From IMG/VR virus record IMGVR_UViG_3300046452_000032, positions 1-24,842 of that record: a stretch of DNA of 24,842 bases; one strand, written 5' to 3'. Both the position numbers and the translations under genes were made by a program. The notes below the pieces were generated by a model that ran no database searches, had not been told where the DNA came from, and was given only the letters and a program-made list of their open reading frames with translations. How positions within the stretch are numbered: the first letter of the stretch is position 1; each line of letters starts with the position of its first letter. Source of the DNA: a virus. Shown here one piece after another: positions 1-7,498 of the stretch.

Positions 1-1
1 T

Positions 2-1438
2 CAGAAGCCCGAACTTGAGCTGTGCGCCGGTTGCTCGAAGGTCGTTCCGACCGGCGACGTGATCGTGACGGAAGAGCCGGTGAAGATCCCCGGTCTCAAC
101 CTGACGGTCAGTCAGAAGAAGATCACGCCCGTTGAGGGCGCCAACGAAGGAGAGAACGTCATGCCCGCTGCCGCGAAGAAGACCGCTGCCGCTACGCCCG
201 AAGCCCAGGACGTTGACGCTCAGATCAGCCGTGTTCATGAGCACGTCGACGCAATCAAGGCCGCTGAGTCCGCCGACGTCGCTGAGGCGAACGCTGGGCA
301 GGCGGAAGACCTGATTGCGAAGCTTCCGACGAAGCACCGCAACACGCTTCGTGCGACCGTGTCTGAGGCGAAGAAGGCGAAGCTGACGGAGCTGAACCCG
401 GCACCTGCCGCCGACGCGCCTGCCGCCGCTACTGCCCCCGCTGCCCCTGCCGCGAAGAAGACCGCTTCGAAGGCCGTTGCGAAGAAGGCCGTTGCCGAAG
501 TGGCCGAAGACTTCAACAAGTTCGACGGCGTGACGAAGCTTGTGAAGGACGGCGTCAAGTTCGTCAGCGAAGGTATCGACCTGGGTCTGAAGATGACCAA
601 CGTCGGTGAGCGCCTGGCACACACCATGCTCGACATGCGCACCCGCATCCCGAACCCGGACGCGAACAACCTGCCCGACCTGACGTCGGTTCGGAAGACC
701 ACGAAGAACAGTCACGCCGCCGTGTGGGACGAAGTCCGGAAGAGCATTGCCGACGACGACGTTGAGCGCCTGGGCGCCTTCAACTCCCTTCAGCGCGCCA
801 CTCAGAACAAGGCTTCGGACGTGCTGTGTGACTGGCTTGAGTCCTTCAACGGCCCGGACCGTGAAGAGACGCTGACGGTCATGCGGTCGCTCTTCCCGGG
901 TGCCGTCGCGAAGCTCGAAGCGAACGCCGCCGCTATCGCTGAGGCTCAGGCCGACGCCGACGTTGACGAAGCCGACTACCCGGCGGAGCTGAAGCCGTCC
1001 GACGCCATTCGTGCGCTGTACGAAGAGAACGGCGTTGAGCTTCCGAAGTACGGCCGTACGGAGCTTGCCCGTATCGACCGGCGCGTGAAGAAGCTTGAGG
1101 CGACCACGAAGGAACTTGAGGCGCTGAAGGAAGCCGACGACGCCGACGCTTCGAAGGTCGAAGAGCTTGAGGGCGCCTTGAAGGAACTGACGGCGGAGAT
1201 TCCCGCTGAGTTCGTGCCGGACGGAGAGAAGGAGGAGAAGACCGAAGGTCAGAAGACGGTCGAAGCTCTTGCCGCCGTGAAGACCCAGCTTGAGAAGGCC
1301 GGTAAGCGCTTCGGCAAGGTCAAGAGCGCTGCCGACAAGCGGAAGGCGAAGGCGGAGCTGTACAGCATCATTCGCGCTGCCGCCGACGCGTTCGACCTTG
1401 ACCTGAGCGCGCTTGTCACGTCGGACGACGAAGACTGA
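2..1438 (+). CDS. Probable phage repressor (phiC31 c-like), 5' part outside the window
   Basis: The reading frame is open to the left edge, so the gene starts upstream. The first visible residues carry a CxxC pair (CAGC). A second start, ATG at 161, is preceded by a strong ribosome-binding site (GAAGGAGAG, 7 nt gap) and would give a 425-residue protein. From that start, residues 80-115 are an Ala/Lys/Pro-rich linker, 120-260 look globular, and 305-350 are heptad-like and highly charged (coiled coil). I see no textbook helix-turn-helix. Known: the phiC31 c gene makes nested in-frame repressor isoforms (about 74, 54 and 42 kDa) and lies just before early gene 1. Inference: this is the c homologue, because of its place, the nested start, and the many palindromic operators in the window. 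It could instead be an unrelated nucleoid-type or coiled-coil protein. Confidence 0.6.
   Translation, partial: QKPELELCAGCSKVVPTGDVIVTEEPVKIPGLNLTVSQKKITPVEGANEGENVMPAAAKKTAAATPEAQDVDAQISRVHEHVDAIKAAESADVAEANAGQAEDLIAKLPTKHRNTLRATVSEAKKAKLTELNPAPAADAPAAATAPAAPAAKKTASKAVAKKAVAEVAEDFNKFDGVTKLVKDGVKFVSEGIDLGLKMTNVGERLAHTMLDMRTRIPNPDANNLPDLTSVRKTTKNSHAAVWDEVRKSIADDDVERLGAFNSLQRATQNKASDVLCDWLESFNGPDREETLTVMRSLFPGAVAKLEANAAAIAEAQADADVDEADYPAELKPSDAIRALYEENGVELPKYGRTELARIDRRVKKLEATTKELEALKEADDADASKVEELEGALKELTAEIPAEFVPDGEKEEKTEGQKTVEALAAVKTQLEKAGKRFGKVKSAADKRKAKAELYSIIRAAADAFDLDLSALVTSDDED
151..163 (+). promoter_or_regulatory. Internal ribosome-binding site and ATG inside the repressor-like gene
   Basis: AAGGAGAGAACGTCATG lies in frame within the long open frame. 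The match to the Streptomyces anti-SD is as good as at true gene starts here (compare 2586-2601 and 11957-11975). It would produce an N-terminally shorter isoform of about 45 kDa lacking the CxxC segment. Confidence 0.6.
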
Positions 1439-1441
1439 CAC

Positions 1442-1480
1442 ACGGGGCTGAGCGCCCCTCACAGCCCCTCACAGCCCCGT
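1442..1480 (+). terminator. Hairpin after the repressor-like gene
   Basis: ACGGGGCTG (1442-1450) and CAGCCCCGT (1472-1480) form a perfect 9 bp stem with a 21 nt loop, starting 4 nt after the stop codon. There is no T-run, so termination would be of the U-less kind common in actinobacteria. Confidence 0.45.
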
Positions 1481-1503
1481 CGGGTCACCACGTACCGGCG
1501 GGG

Positions 1504-1641
1504 CTTCGTCACGCCCTTACAGCGGAAGGAACGGCTGACCTGGGGTGAGTGATGAAGTGACGCTGTGACTCTTTTCCTGGATTCACATAAGACTTCTCAT
1601 TGAGTAAACCCAGCTCGACGCCACTTCGTCACAGCGTCACC
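1504..1641 (+). repeat. 138 bp dispersed repeat, copy A
   Basis: Directly repeated at 20575-20713 with high similarity from TGACCTGGGGTGAGTGATG through GACGCCACTTC. An identical 20 bp core lies at 1579-1598. Within it, GTGACGCTGTGAC (1557-1569) and GTCACAGCGTCAC (1628-1640) are a perfect 13 bp inverted repeat, so the unit can form a large stem. Both copies stand just upstream of a phage promoter motif that opens a gene group. A shared regulatory or replication role is inference. Confidence 0.75.
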
Positions 1642-1645
1642 ACGT

Positions 1646-1675
1646 AGCCGACTCCCTTCAAAACAGGTAGAGACA
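1646..1675 (+). promoter_or_regulatory. Phage-type promoter 1 (GACTCCCTT motif)
   Basis: CCGACTCCCTT, then 10 nt, then AGAGAC. It is the first of nine well-matched copies and lies 23-50 bp upstream of the nuclease gene start at 1698. Known: phiC31 early promoters share a conserved phage-specific sequence not read by host polymerase alone. The transcription start cannot be read from sequence. Confidence 0.65.
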
Positions 1676-1697
1676 CCTACCGCTGAAGGGGGCCCAC

Positions 1698-2543
1698 GTG
1701 CCCAAGATTCGTACCGTCTACCGTGGCGGAAGCCGGTTCTACGTCCACCCTGAGAACCGGGAAATTGTTCACCCGGGCGTGACGTCCGTTCTCGGAATGC
1801 TGGCAAAGCAAAACTTCCTTGCTCCGTGGCAAGCGAAGATGGCCGCTGAGTTGGCCGTTGACTCAATCGACTTCGTTGCCGACATGGCCCAGCGCGACCG
1901 TGACGGAGCCGTTGACTACCTGAAGGGTGCCGCGCGCCGGTACACGAAGGTTCGCGCCGACCTGGGCAGCGAAGCGCACGACCTGTTTGAGCGACTGATC
2001 CGGGGTGAGTACGTCGGACGCGTGCGCGCTGATCTGACGCCCTACGTCGAGCACTTCCGTGAGTTCCTTGAGGCAGTCAACCCGGAGCTTGTACGGGCCG
2101 AAGACGTCGCATGGTCGGACACCTACGGGTACGCCGGAAGCTTTGACGTCGTTATGCGCGTATGGCTCGACGCCGACGGCAACCCGACTCCCGACCGGTC
2201 CGGCACGCCCCATCTGATCATGGGCGACTGGAAGACTTCGAAGGCGACTTACCCGGACGTCGCCCTTCAGATGAGCGCTTACATGAACGCCGACTTCATC
2301 ATTGACCCGGACGGCAACCGTGAGCCGATGCCGGAGTTTGACGGCGCCGCTGTGCTTCACGTGACTGACACAACCTGGGCGTTCAAGCCGGTCGAGACTG
2401 GGCCGGACGTCTTCGCTCACTTCCTGCACCTTCGCGCAACATTCGATTGGGACCGTGACGTTTCCCGGAAGGTGATCGGGAAGCCCATTGCGAAGAAGGC
2501 AGCGGGCAAGCTTGTGACCGGCACCCAGCGGCGCGCCCGGTAA
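1698..2543 (+). CDS. PD-(D/E)XK nuclease, RecB/Cas4-like phage exonuclease
   Basis: 281 residues from GTG at 1698, with GAAGGGGG 5-8 nt upstream. The order of motifs fits the PD-(D/E)XK phage exonuclease group: VTSVL near residue 29, GSEAHD at 90-95, a catalytic-type aspartate in GSFD (D150), DWKTSK with D177 and K179, and the helical QMSAY motif (Q191, Y195). Such enzymes degrade or resect DNA ends using Mg2+ and often act in phage recombination or replication; no Cys cluster of true Cas4 is visible. It is the first early gene after the repressor-like gene, the gp1 position in phiC31. Whether it works with a single-strand annealing protein is unknown; none was recognised in the window. Confidence 0.8.
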   Translation: MPKIRTVYRGGSRFYVHPENREIVHPGVTSVLGMLAKQNFLAPWQAKMAAELAVDSIDFVADMAQRDRDGAVDYLKGAARRYTKVRADLGSEAHDLFERLIRGEYVGRVRADLTPYVEHFREFLEAVNPELVRAEDVAWSDTYGYAGSFDVVMRVWLDADGNPTPDRSGTPHLIMGDWKTSKATYPDVALQMSAYMNADFIIDPDGNREPMPEFDGAAVLHVTDTTWAFKPVETGPDVFAHFLHLRATFDWDRDVSRKVIGKPIAKKAAGKLVTGTQRRAR

Positions 2544-2570
2544 CCGACTCCCTTACTCACGACTGAGAGA
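2541..2570 (+). promoter_or_regulatory. Phage-type promoter 2
   Basis: TAACCGACTCCCTT, 10 nt, GAGAGACACC. It overlaps the stop codon (TAA) of the nuclease gene and precedes the small membrane protein gene by about 30 bp. Confidence 0.65.
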
Positions 2571-2598
2571 CACCCGCACCGCTGAAGGAGAGAACACC

Positions 2599-2829
2599 TT
2601 GAACCGTCGCACGAAGGACGCCCTGAAGACCTTTGCCGTTGGCGCTGCCCTGGGCTTCGCCTTCGCCTTCCTGGGGCTCATGGTGTCGGCGTACGCCGTC
2701 ATGATCCTTGTCGGTATGTGGCACGGCCACAACGACGCCATTCCGGCGCTGGGCTTCTTTGACTCCGTGTACGGCGTCGCCCTTGTCGGCCTTCTGGGGC
2801 TCATCGTGGCGCCCCTGACGCGCGACTAG
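2599..2829 (+). CDS. Small two-helix membrane protein, unknown role
   Basis: 76 residues from TTG at 2599; GAAGGAGAG lies 7 nt upstream and decides the start. A short basic N-terminus (NRRTK) is followed by two hydrophobic segments, about residues 11-40 (long, Ala/Phe/Leu-rich, possibly one long helix) and 52-71, ending in a short polar tail. The loop between has HGHND. The gene is alone between a phage promoter and a strong terminator, so it is made as its own short transcript. I do not recognise the family. Small early membrane proteins in phages can affect host membrane processes or superinfection, but nothing here proves that. Confidence 0.7.
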   Translation: MNRRTKDALKTFAVGAALGFAFAFLGLMVSAYAVMILVGMWHGHNDAIPALGFFDSVYGVALVGLLGLIVAPLTRD

Positions 2830-2857
2830 CACCCTTCCGGCCCAACTCCCCAGGGTC

Positions 2858-2900
2858 AGCCCCTCAGTGCCTCACAAGGGCGCTGGGGGGCTTTTTGTGT
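2858..2900 (+). terminator. Strong intrinsic terminator
   Basis: 14 bp stem with two G-U pairs (2858-2871 with 2879-2892), 7 nt loop, followed by a T-run (CTTTTTGTGTTT). Confidence 0.85.
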
Positions 2901-2925
2901 TTCGCCTTGTACCAACCCGGCTCAG

Positions 2926-2955
2926 GTCACCGACTCCCTTACCCACAAGTGAGAC
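2926..2955 (+). promoter_or_regulatory. Phage-type promoter 3
   Basis: GTCACCGACTCCCTT, 10 nt, GAGACAGC. It lies directly after the terminator and upstream of the RDF-like gene. Confidence 0.65.
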
Positions 2956-2995
2956 AGCAAACGGGCGGCAAGCCCCTGCACCTGGGAGCACACAC

Positions 2996-3742
2996 ATGGC
3001 GAAGCGTTCCATTTGGGCCGGAGACGAAGACAACAAGCCGAAGAAGCGTGAGACGTACGCCGACGACACCGTTGGCCGCTTTCACTCCGGCTTCTCTGAG
3101 CTGAACGAGCGCGGGAAGATGGTTCCCGTTGCCCTTGCTGAGTGGCGCGTGTCGACCGGTGAGAAGACCGTTGCCGACGCCGTTGCCCAGCTCTTCGGCG
3201 GCACTCCGGTCGAGAACGAAGAGAGCACGTCTGAGAACTTCATTGACGTCTTCACGGAGAAGGCCCGGGTGCCGATCATCCTTGAGGCCGACGGTATCCA
3301 GTGGGACATGAAGCACTGGGTGAACGGCAAGCTGAAGCACCACTGTGACGGCTTCGACTTCAAGTCGCACCCCAGCGACCCGGACGCCGTTGGTCAGCCG
3401 TGCGGTTGCCCGACGCTCTTCGATGAGCGGAAGGCGGACGCGAAGAACGACGACGGCCCGAACCCGGCAATCACGGTGACCTTCAACCTTGCCGATGACC
3501 CGGAGCTTGGGAAGTTCAAGTTTCAGACTGGGTCTTGGACGCTCTTCAAGGTGCTTCACGAAGCCGAAGACGACCTTGAGCGCATCGGCAAGGGTGGCGC
3601 TGTGCTCGCTTACCTTGAGCTTGAGTTGGTCGAGTACACGCCGAAGAAGGGCCCGATGCGGAACAAGCTTGTGTCGTATTACAAGCCCGTCATCAACGTC
3701 GTGAAGTCCTTCAACGACGCCATTGCCGACGACGCCGAGTGA
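2996..3742 (+). CDS. Recombination directionality factor, phiC31 gp3-like
   Basis: 248 residues from ATG at 2996 (CTGGGAG 8 nt upstream). Known: phiC31 and phiBT1 gp3, of about this size, binds the serine integrase, switches it to attL x attR excision and inhibits attP x attB. Visible: a charged N-terminus with Trp7, a region with H115/H116, C117, C136 and C138 that could hold a metal, then a beta-rich stretch ([22 protein letters not shown]) and a C-terminal part ending [14 protein letters not shown]. The call rests on being the third early gene after c, length, recall of the gp3 family, and the cognate integrase at 18646. As in phiC31 it is far from int and under an early lytic promoter, which would restrict excision to induction. 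No enzyme motif is visible. Confidence 0.7.
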   Translation: MAKRSIWAGDEDNKPKKRETYADDTVGRFHSGFSELNERGKMVPVALAEWRVSTGEKTVADAVAQLFGGTPVENEESTSENFIDVFTEKARVPIILEADGIQWDMKHWVNGKLKHHCDGFDFKSHPSDPDAVGQPCGCPTLFDERKADAKNDDGPNPAITVTFNLADDPELGKFKFQTGSWTLFKVLHEAEDDLERIGKGGAVLAYLELELVEYTPKKGPMRNKLVSYYKPVINVVKSFNDAIADDAE

Positions 3743-3921
3743 GCGCGCCGGAAGCCGCTACGCCTGAAGCCTGGGCGCGCGTCATGAAGGGTGCGAGTGA
3801 CGAAGCCGTTGGGGCGCCACTGTGGCAGTACCCGCCGGAAGCACGTCTTGCCGTCCTTCATGAGCGTCGCGCCCGGTTCGGCGTTCCGACGGCAGACGAC
3901 TTCGATCCGGAATACCACTAG
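3739..3921 (+). CDS. Small unknown protein
   Basis: 60 residues from GTG at 3739, which overlaps the RDF stop codon by 4 nt (GTGA), so translation is probably coupled. It is mostly helical-looking and charged ([20 protein letters not shown]) with no Cys and no membrane segment. The next gene starts in its stop codon. The family is not recognised; the tight coupling to the RDF gene is the only clue to role. Confidence 0.6.
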   Translation: MSAPEAATPEAWARVMKGASDEAVGAPLWQYPPEARLAVLHERRARFGVPTADDFDPEYH

Positions 3922-4211
3922 TGGCCCAGCGCGGAACGGTCACCGACTATGCGGGTGAGCCCCTGTATGTCGGTGACCTGATCAACTACGCAACCCGCTG
4001 CGGGAATGGGACCCGGGCAACGGACGCAATCATTCGGGAAATTGAGATTCGATATGCCTACGGCAAGCGAATTCCATTCCTGAAGGTTCAGCCGACCGGC
4101 GTTGAATCCCGAAGCGGGCTTGAAGCACGCAAGACGTTGCGCGCCGAATGGATCGGCACGGAACACGTACGCCTGTTGCGAAGCAACGTGACGGGCCAAC
4201 CGAGAGACTGA
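3921..4211 (+). CDS. Small unknown protein, possibly beta-barrel
   Basis: 96 residues from GTG at 3921, overlapping the previous stop by 1 nt (TAGTG). The N-terminal half (GEPLYVGDLINYATRCGNGTR) has the look of a small beta-barrel such as an SH3-like fold, and the C-terminus is basic. There is one Cys and no membrane segment. It is the last gene of the RDF transcript and is followed by a hairpin terminator. The SH3-like idea is only an impression. Confidence 0.6.
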   Translation: MAQRGTVTDYAGEPLYVGDLINYATRCGNGTRATDAIIREIEIRYAYGKRIPFLKVQPTGVESRSGLEARKTLRAEWIGTEHVRLLRSNVTGQPRD

Positions 4212-4260
4212 CGGACACAGCCCCGGGCGGAGCACATAGCTTCGTGCCGGGGCTTTCCGT
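4211..4260 (+). terminator. Hairpin terminator after the RDF gene group
   Basis: AGCCCCGG (4219-4226) pairs with CCGGGGCT (4247-4254). An outer ACGGA/TCCGT pairing extends the stem. TTTCC follows the main stem. Confidence 0.7.
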
Positions 4261-4261
4261 G

Positions 4262-4275
4262 TACTCACGTGAGTA
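4262..4275 (+). promoter_or_regulatory. Palindromic operator 1 (CIR-like)
   Basis: Perfect 14 bp palindrome TACTCACGTGAGTA, directly after a terminator and 15 bp upstream of the next start codon. It is the first of ten copies of this core. Confidence 0.75.
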
Positions 4276-4290
4276 GACAGGAAGAGCGAC

Positions 4291-4476
4291 ATGCATACGG
4301 GTGTGTTCATCGGGCCGGACTATGCGCCTGCCCTGGGTGACCTTCGAGCGCTCGACGCTGGGGACACCGTTTACCTGAAGCCGGGTGCGACTGACCGGCG
4401 CGACTGGGGGCGCTATCTCGACGCGCTGAGCGTGGCCGTGACCCGGGGCGCTTCGGTTGTGTGGTGGACGTCGTGA
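4291..4476 (+). CDS. Small unknown protein, Rossmann-like look
   Basis: 61 residues from ATG at 4291 with GGAAG 7 nt upstream. The pattern GVFIGPDYAPALGDLRAL, VYLKPGATDRRDWGRYLDAL, GASVVWWTS alternates short hydrophobic strands and helices, as in small nucleotide-binding alpha/beta proteins, but no defining motif is present. No phage promoter motif is seen directly upstream; it follows a terminator and an operator. Its stop overlaps the start of the HNH gene. Confidence 0.6.
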   Translation: MHTGVFIGPDYAPALGDLRALDAGDTVYLKPGATDRRDWGRYLDALSVAVTRGASVVWWTS

Positions 4477-4835
4477 CCCATGAGCCGAAGTGTTCCTGTC
4501 AGCCGTGCCGGAACAAGCGCCGGAAGGCTTACATCAAGGACTATTACCGGAAGCTTCCGAAGGACAAGCGGCACACGCTGAGTCAGAAGCGTCGGGCGAC
4601 GGCGTACGGGGTCGAGCACGCCGAGTATTCCCGCACAGAGATCATGCGCCGCTGGGGCTTCCGCTGTGCGTACTGCGACGCGAAGGCCACGCACCTTGAC
4701 CACGTGCACCCGCTGAGCAAGGGGGGTGCCGACGCTGCGCACAACATGCTTCCGGCGTGCGCCCCATGCAACTTGAGCAAGGGCGCGAAGACGCTTGCTG
4801 AGTGGGCGCTGACGTTCGGTCCGAAGGGCAAGTAA
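4473..4835 (+). CDS. HNH endonuclease (early-region copy)
   Basis: 120 residues if started at GTG 4473, whose GTGA overlaps the previous stop; GTG at 4461 is an alternative. An N-terminal Cys cluster (C7, C9, C12) is followed by a basic helix, then the HNH core: C65/C68, HLDHVHP (H74, D76, H77), N91 and C96/C99, the zinc-holding beta-beta-alpha-metal fold. HNH enzymes nick or cut DNA. Here it sits inside the early operon just before the primase-helicase, so it may be a homing-type nuclease or a replication/recombination accessory. A second HNH gene lies beside the packaging genes at 21268. Only the HNH core is clear; the substrate is unknown. Confidence 0.85.
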   Translation: MTHEPKCSCQPCRNKRRKAYIKDYYRKLPKDKRHTLSQKRRATAYGVEHAEYSRTEIMRRWGFRCAYCDAKATHLDHVHPLSKGGADAAHNMLPACAPCNLSKGAKTLAEWALTFGPKGK

Positions 4836-4860
4836 CCGACTCCCTTACGGGTGCCTGAGA
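4832..4860 (+). promoter_or_regulatory. Phage-type promoter 4
   Basis: TAACCGACTCCCTT, 10 nt, GAGAGCAAC. It overlaps the HNH gene stop codon and precedes the primase-helicase start by about 20 bp. Confidence 0.65.
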
Positions 4861-4881
4861 GCAACTATCGAAGGGGTTCGT

Positions 4882-7302
4882 ATGGACTTCGTGGGCATCC
4901 TGGGCCGGTTCAAGCAAGTCAGCGAAGAGCCGGACGGCGGTTACCTTGCCGTCTGTCCGGCGCACGCTGATTCCCGCCCGTCACTCCGTATATGGCGTGG
5001 CGACGACCTGAAGGTAAGGCTGACGTGCCGCGCCGGTTGCGACACGGGCGACGTCGTCAAGGCCGCTGGGCTGACGTGGCGTGACCTGTTTGACGCGACC
5101 GGCGAAGGCGCGACCGTTCCGAAGGAGAAGCCGAAGATGGTTGGTCCGGCAAACGTGGTCGCGCTGCGCATGTGGCTTGAGTCCCGAAGCCTGACGGCGG
5201 ACGCTGCGGCTTACGCCGGTACCCGGTTCGGACTGAGCCCCGAAGAGTCCGCGCGCCTGGGGCTGAAGGCTTCTCCGGCCAACCCGACTCGCGTTGACGG
5301 CAACTTCCCTGACTTCCTGTCTACGGCGTTTCTCCGGTACCCCCGGCTTGTCGTGCCGCTGAAGGGATTCGACGGCGTGACCCGTGGCGCCCAGGGGCGT
5401 GACCTGAGCGGCAAGTGTCCTGGGCGTTGGCTGAGCCTGAGCAACCCTGAAGGGCAGCGCTGGGCACCGTACGGCGTCTTCAAGGGCGAAGCCGGGTACG
5501 GGGTCATTCTTCTGACTGAGGGGCCCGGAGACGCGCTCACAGCCGTTTCGGTCGGGTACGACGCCGTTGCCGTCCGGGGCGCTTCTCTGGTCAACAACCC
5601 TGATCTTGTGGCGGAGTTGGCCGACGGCTTGCGCGGCTATCAGGTGATCGTGTGCGGAGACAACGACACGGCCGGTATGGGCTTCACGCTCCGTCTGTCT
5701 GAGGGGCTTGCCAGTCACGGAATCGACGTGTACGCGCTGAGCACCCAGGGCGACGACCTTACGGATTGGCGCGAGTCGAACCCGTCGGCGTTCCCGTCGG
5801 CTCTTCACGCTGCCGTTAAGGCCGCTCGACCCGTGCGTGACCGTGCCCAGGTTGAGGCGCAGCACCGTAAGGCGGAAGTTGCGCACCGTACCGGCGCCGT
5901 TCAGGTGTCGAGCGTTCAGGGCGCTGACGCTGCCCGCATCCTGGGCGACCTTGTCACCACCTACGGCGAGTCTGACGCCATGAATGCTCACGCGTTGGTC
6001 GCGTGGACTGACGGACGTATCAAGTACGCGTCGGGCCTGGGGTACTTCGTGTGGGACGGCGTGACCTGGGTCAAGTCGGCAACCCGTGTGCGCCAAGAGA
6101 TTCACGCCATGGGCGCGGCTCTTGTCCTTGCCGGGTGCCTGCCGGAGTCGCGCGGCTTCACCATGACGACGCGCATTGACGCACTCATGACGGAGCTTCG
6201 CAGCGTTCCCAGCGTGCACGTTGACGCTGAAGAGTTCGACGCGAAGCCGCACCTGTTGAGCTTCAGCAACGGCGTTGTCGACCTTCGTACCGGCAAGCTC
6301 CGGGCGCATGACAAGGGCGACATGCTGACTGTGTCGCTGCCGGTTGAGTACGACCCGACGGCCCAGGCGCCCAGGTGGGAACAGTTCATCAGTGAGATTT
6401 TCCCGGGCAACGCTGACCTTGTGGACTACGTCCGGCGGCTTGTCGGCTACGGCATTACCGGCAACACGTCGGAACAGTGCTTCGCCGTTCTCTGGGGCAA
6501 GGGCGCTAACGGCAAGTCGGTCTTCACGGAGACGCTGACGGACGTGTTCGGCCGGATCACGAAGACGACCCCGTTTGCCACGTTCGAAGACAAGGGCAAC
6601 GGCGGGGGCATTCCGAACGACCTTGCTGCCCTTCGTGGTGCACGTCTTGTCATGGCGTCCGAAGGCGAGTCGGGCAAGCCCATGTCGGAAGCCGTCCTGA
6701 AGCGCGTGACGGGCAAGGACAAGGTCACGGCGCGATTCCTTCGGCAAGAGTTCTTCACCTTCGCGCCGACGTTCCTGATCATGCTTGCGACCAACCACAA
6801 GCCGAAGTTCAAGAGTCAGGATGAAGGGCTTTGGCGACGCGTCAAGCTCATTCCCTTCAATCGGTACTTCGCGCCCGAAGAGCGTGACTATGACCTTGAC
6901 AGGAAGCTTCGCGCTGAAGCGGCTGGGATTGTGGCATGGGCTGTGCGTGGCGCCGTCGAATGGTACGCGAACGGACTGAAGGACCCGGCTTCGATCAGCG
7001 CAGCGACGAAGGAGTATCGGGCGACGTCCGACGCGCTTGCCGGATTCTTCCCGGGCGTGCTCGAAGAAGCGCCTGAGTCCGAAGTGTTGCCGGGTGCGGA
7101 CGCGTACAACTCTTACCGTGATTGGTGCGAAGCCGAAGGGCTGAAGTCGACTGAGGTTTGGTCGCGGAAGGCTTTTTACGGCGCCATGGAAGAGCGCAAC
7201 GTGATGAAGAAGAAGACGAACAAGGGCATTGCACTTGTCGGCGTGCGGGTGGCCGGTGCTGCCGTCGCTGTATCCGGTCCGGGCATCTTCGCCCAGGACT
7301 GA
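4882..7302 (+). CDS. Primase-helicase, P4/D5 type
   Basis: 806 residues from ATG at 4882 (CGAAGGGG upstream). Domains in order: a zinc-finger primase N-terminus (C25, H28, C49, C53); a Toprim-like core with E213 in LLTEGPGDALT and D260/D262 in CGDNDTAG; a D5_N-like middle part (about 340-520, GVVDLRTGKL at 464-473); and an SF3-type helicase with Walker A GKGANGKS (539-546), Walker B-like MASEGE (591-596), sensor ATN (636-638) and an arginine-finger candidate in LWRR (650-653). The C-terminus (from about 735) resembles the winged-helix tail of this family. The protein should make primers and unwind DNA at the phage replication fork, together with the polymerase in the next transcript. It is full-length for the class. 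Confidence 0.92.
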   Translation: MDFVGILGRFKQVSEEPDGGYLAVCPAHADSRPSLRIWRGDDLKVRLTCRAGCDTGDVVKAAGLTWRDLFDATGEGATVPKEKPKMVGPANVVALRMWLESRSLTADAAAYAGTRFGLSPEESARLGLKASPANPTRVDGNFPDFLSTAFLRYPRLVVPLKGFDGVTRGAQGRDLSGKCPGRWLSLSNPEGQRWAPYGVFKGEAGYGVILLTEGPGDALTAVSVGYDAVAVRGASLVNNPDLVAELADGLRGYQVIVCGDNDTAGMGFTLRLSEGLASHGIDVYALSTQGDDLTDWRESNPSAFPSALHAAVKAARPVRDRAQVEAQHRKAEVAHRTGAVQVSSVQGADAARILGDLVTTYGESDAMNAHALVAWTDGRIKYASGLGYFVWDGVTWVKSATRVRQEIHAMGAALVLAGCLPESRGFTMTTRIDALMTELRSVPSVHVDAEEFDAKPHLLSFSNGVVDLRTGKLRAHDKGDMLTVSLPVEYDPTAQAPRWEQFISEIFPGNADLVDYVRRLVGYGITGNTSEQCFAVLWGKGANGKSVFTETLTDVFGRITKTTPFATFEDKGNGGGIPNDLAALRGARLVMASEGESGKPMSEAVLKRVTGKDKVTARFLRQEFFTFAPTFLIMLATNHKPKFKSQDEGLWRRVKLIPFNRYFAPEERDYDLDRKLRAEAAGIVAWAVRGAVEWYANGLKDPASISAATKEYRATSDALAGFFPGVLEEAPESEVLPGADAYNSYRDWCEAEGLKSTEVWSRKAFYGAMEERNVMKKKTNKGIALVGVRVAGAAVAVSGPGIFAQD

Positions 7303-7311
7303 CCCAGGGGG

Positions 7312-7345
7312 CCCCTGACTACTCACGTGAGTAGTCGGGGGCTTT
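7312..7345 (+). terminator. Terminator built on an operator palindrome
   Basis: Flanking GCCCC and GGGGC arms extend the operator palindrome into a long hairpin (7311-7341, one unpaired base pair), followed by TTTCCTCGTTT. It ends the primase-helicase transcript. Confidence 0.75.
7317..7336 (+). promoter_or_regulatory. Palindromic operator 2 (CIR-like)
   Basis: GACTACTCACGTGAGTAGTC, perfect 20 bp palindrome forming the top of the terminator hairpin. Confidence 0.8.
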
Positions 7346-7369
7346 CCTCGTTTCACGGAGAGTTACGAA

Positions 7370-7444
7370 ATGACCCTATGCCGGCATGGGGTAAACGTGG
7401 ACAGAAACGGACATGACGGGCACCGCGGTAAGTACCCAGAGTGA
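7370..7444 (+). CDS. Possible 24-residue Cys/His peptide
   Basis: ATG at 7370 has GGAG 9 nt upstream and an open frame of 24 codons to TGA at 7442. The peptide has C4, H6, H15 and H18, which could hold a metal, and a charged tail (RGKYPE). Its first codons contain a 20 nt near-palindrome (7373-7392). It lies between the operator-terminator and the polymerase promoter. Evidence is weak: one good SD and a short frame; it may simply be leader DNA. Confidence 0.3.
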   Translation: MTLCRHGVNVDRNGHDGHRGKYPE

Positions 7445-7454
7445 CGGCGCCCAG

Positions 7455-7484
7455 GTCACCGACTCCCTTCAAGGCAGGTGAGTG
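7455..7484 (+). promoter_or_regulatory. Phage-type promoter 5
   Basis: GTCACCGACTCCCTT, 10 nt, GAGTGAAGG. The downstream half runs into the ribosome-binding site of the polymerase gene, so the mRNA leader must be very short. Confidence 0.65.
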
Positions 7485-7498
7485 AAGGGAGATACGAC

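Noticed and set aside
3739-4211. Host (attL/attR) junction or IS element near the RDF genes
   Set aside because: No terminal inverted repeats, target duplication or transposase; codon use and gene spacing are the same as in neighbours.
4981-7356. Very long leftward open frame (791 codons) opposite the primase-helicase gene
   Set aside because: It mirrors a gene with complete Toprim and SF3 motifs. Long antisense frames are normal in GC-rich DNA with strong third-position bias, and the product has no recognisable domain.
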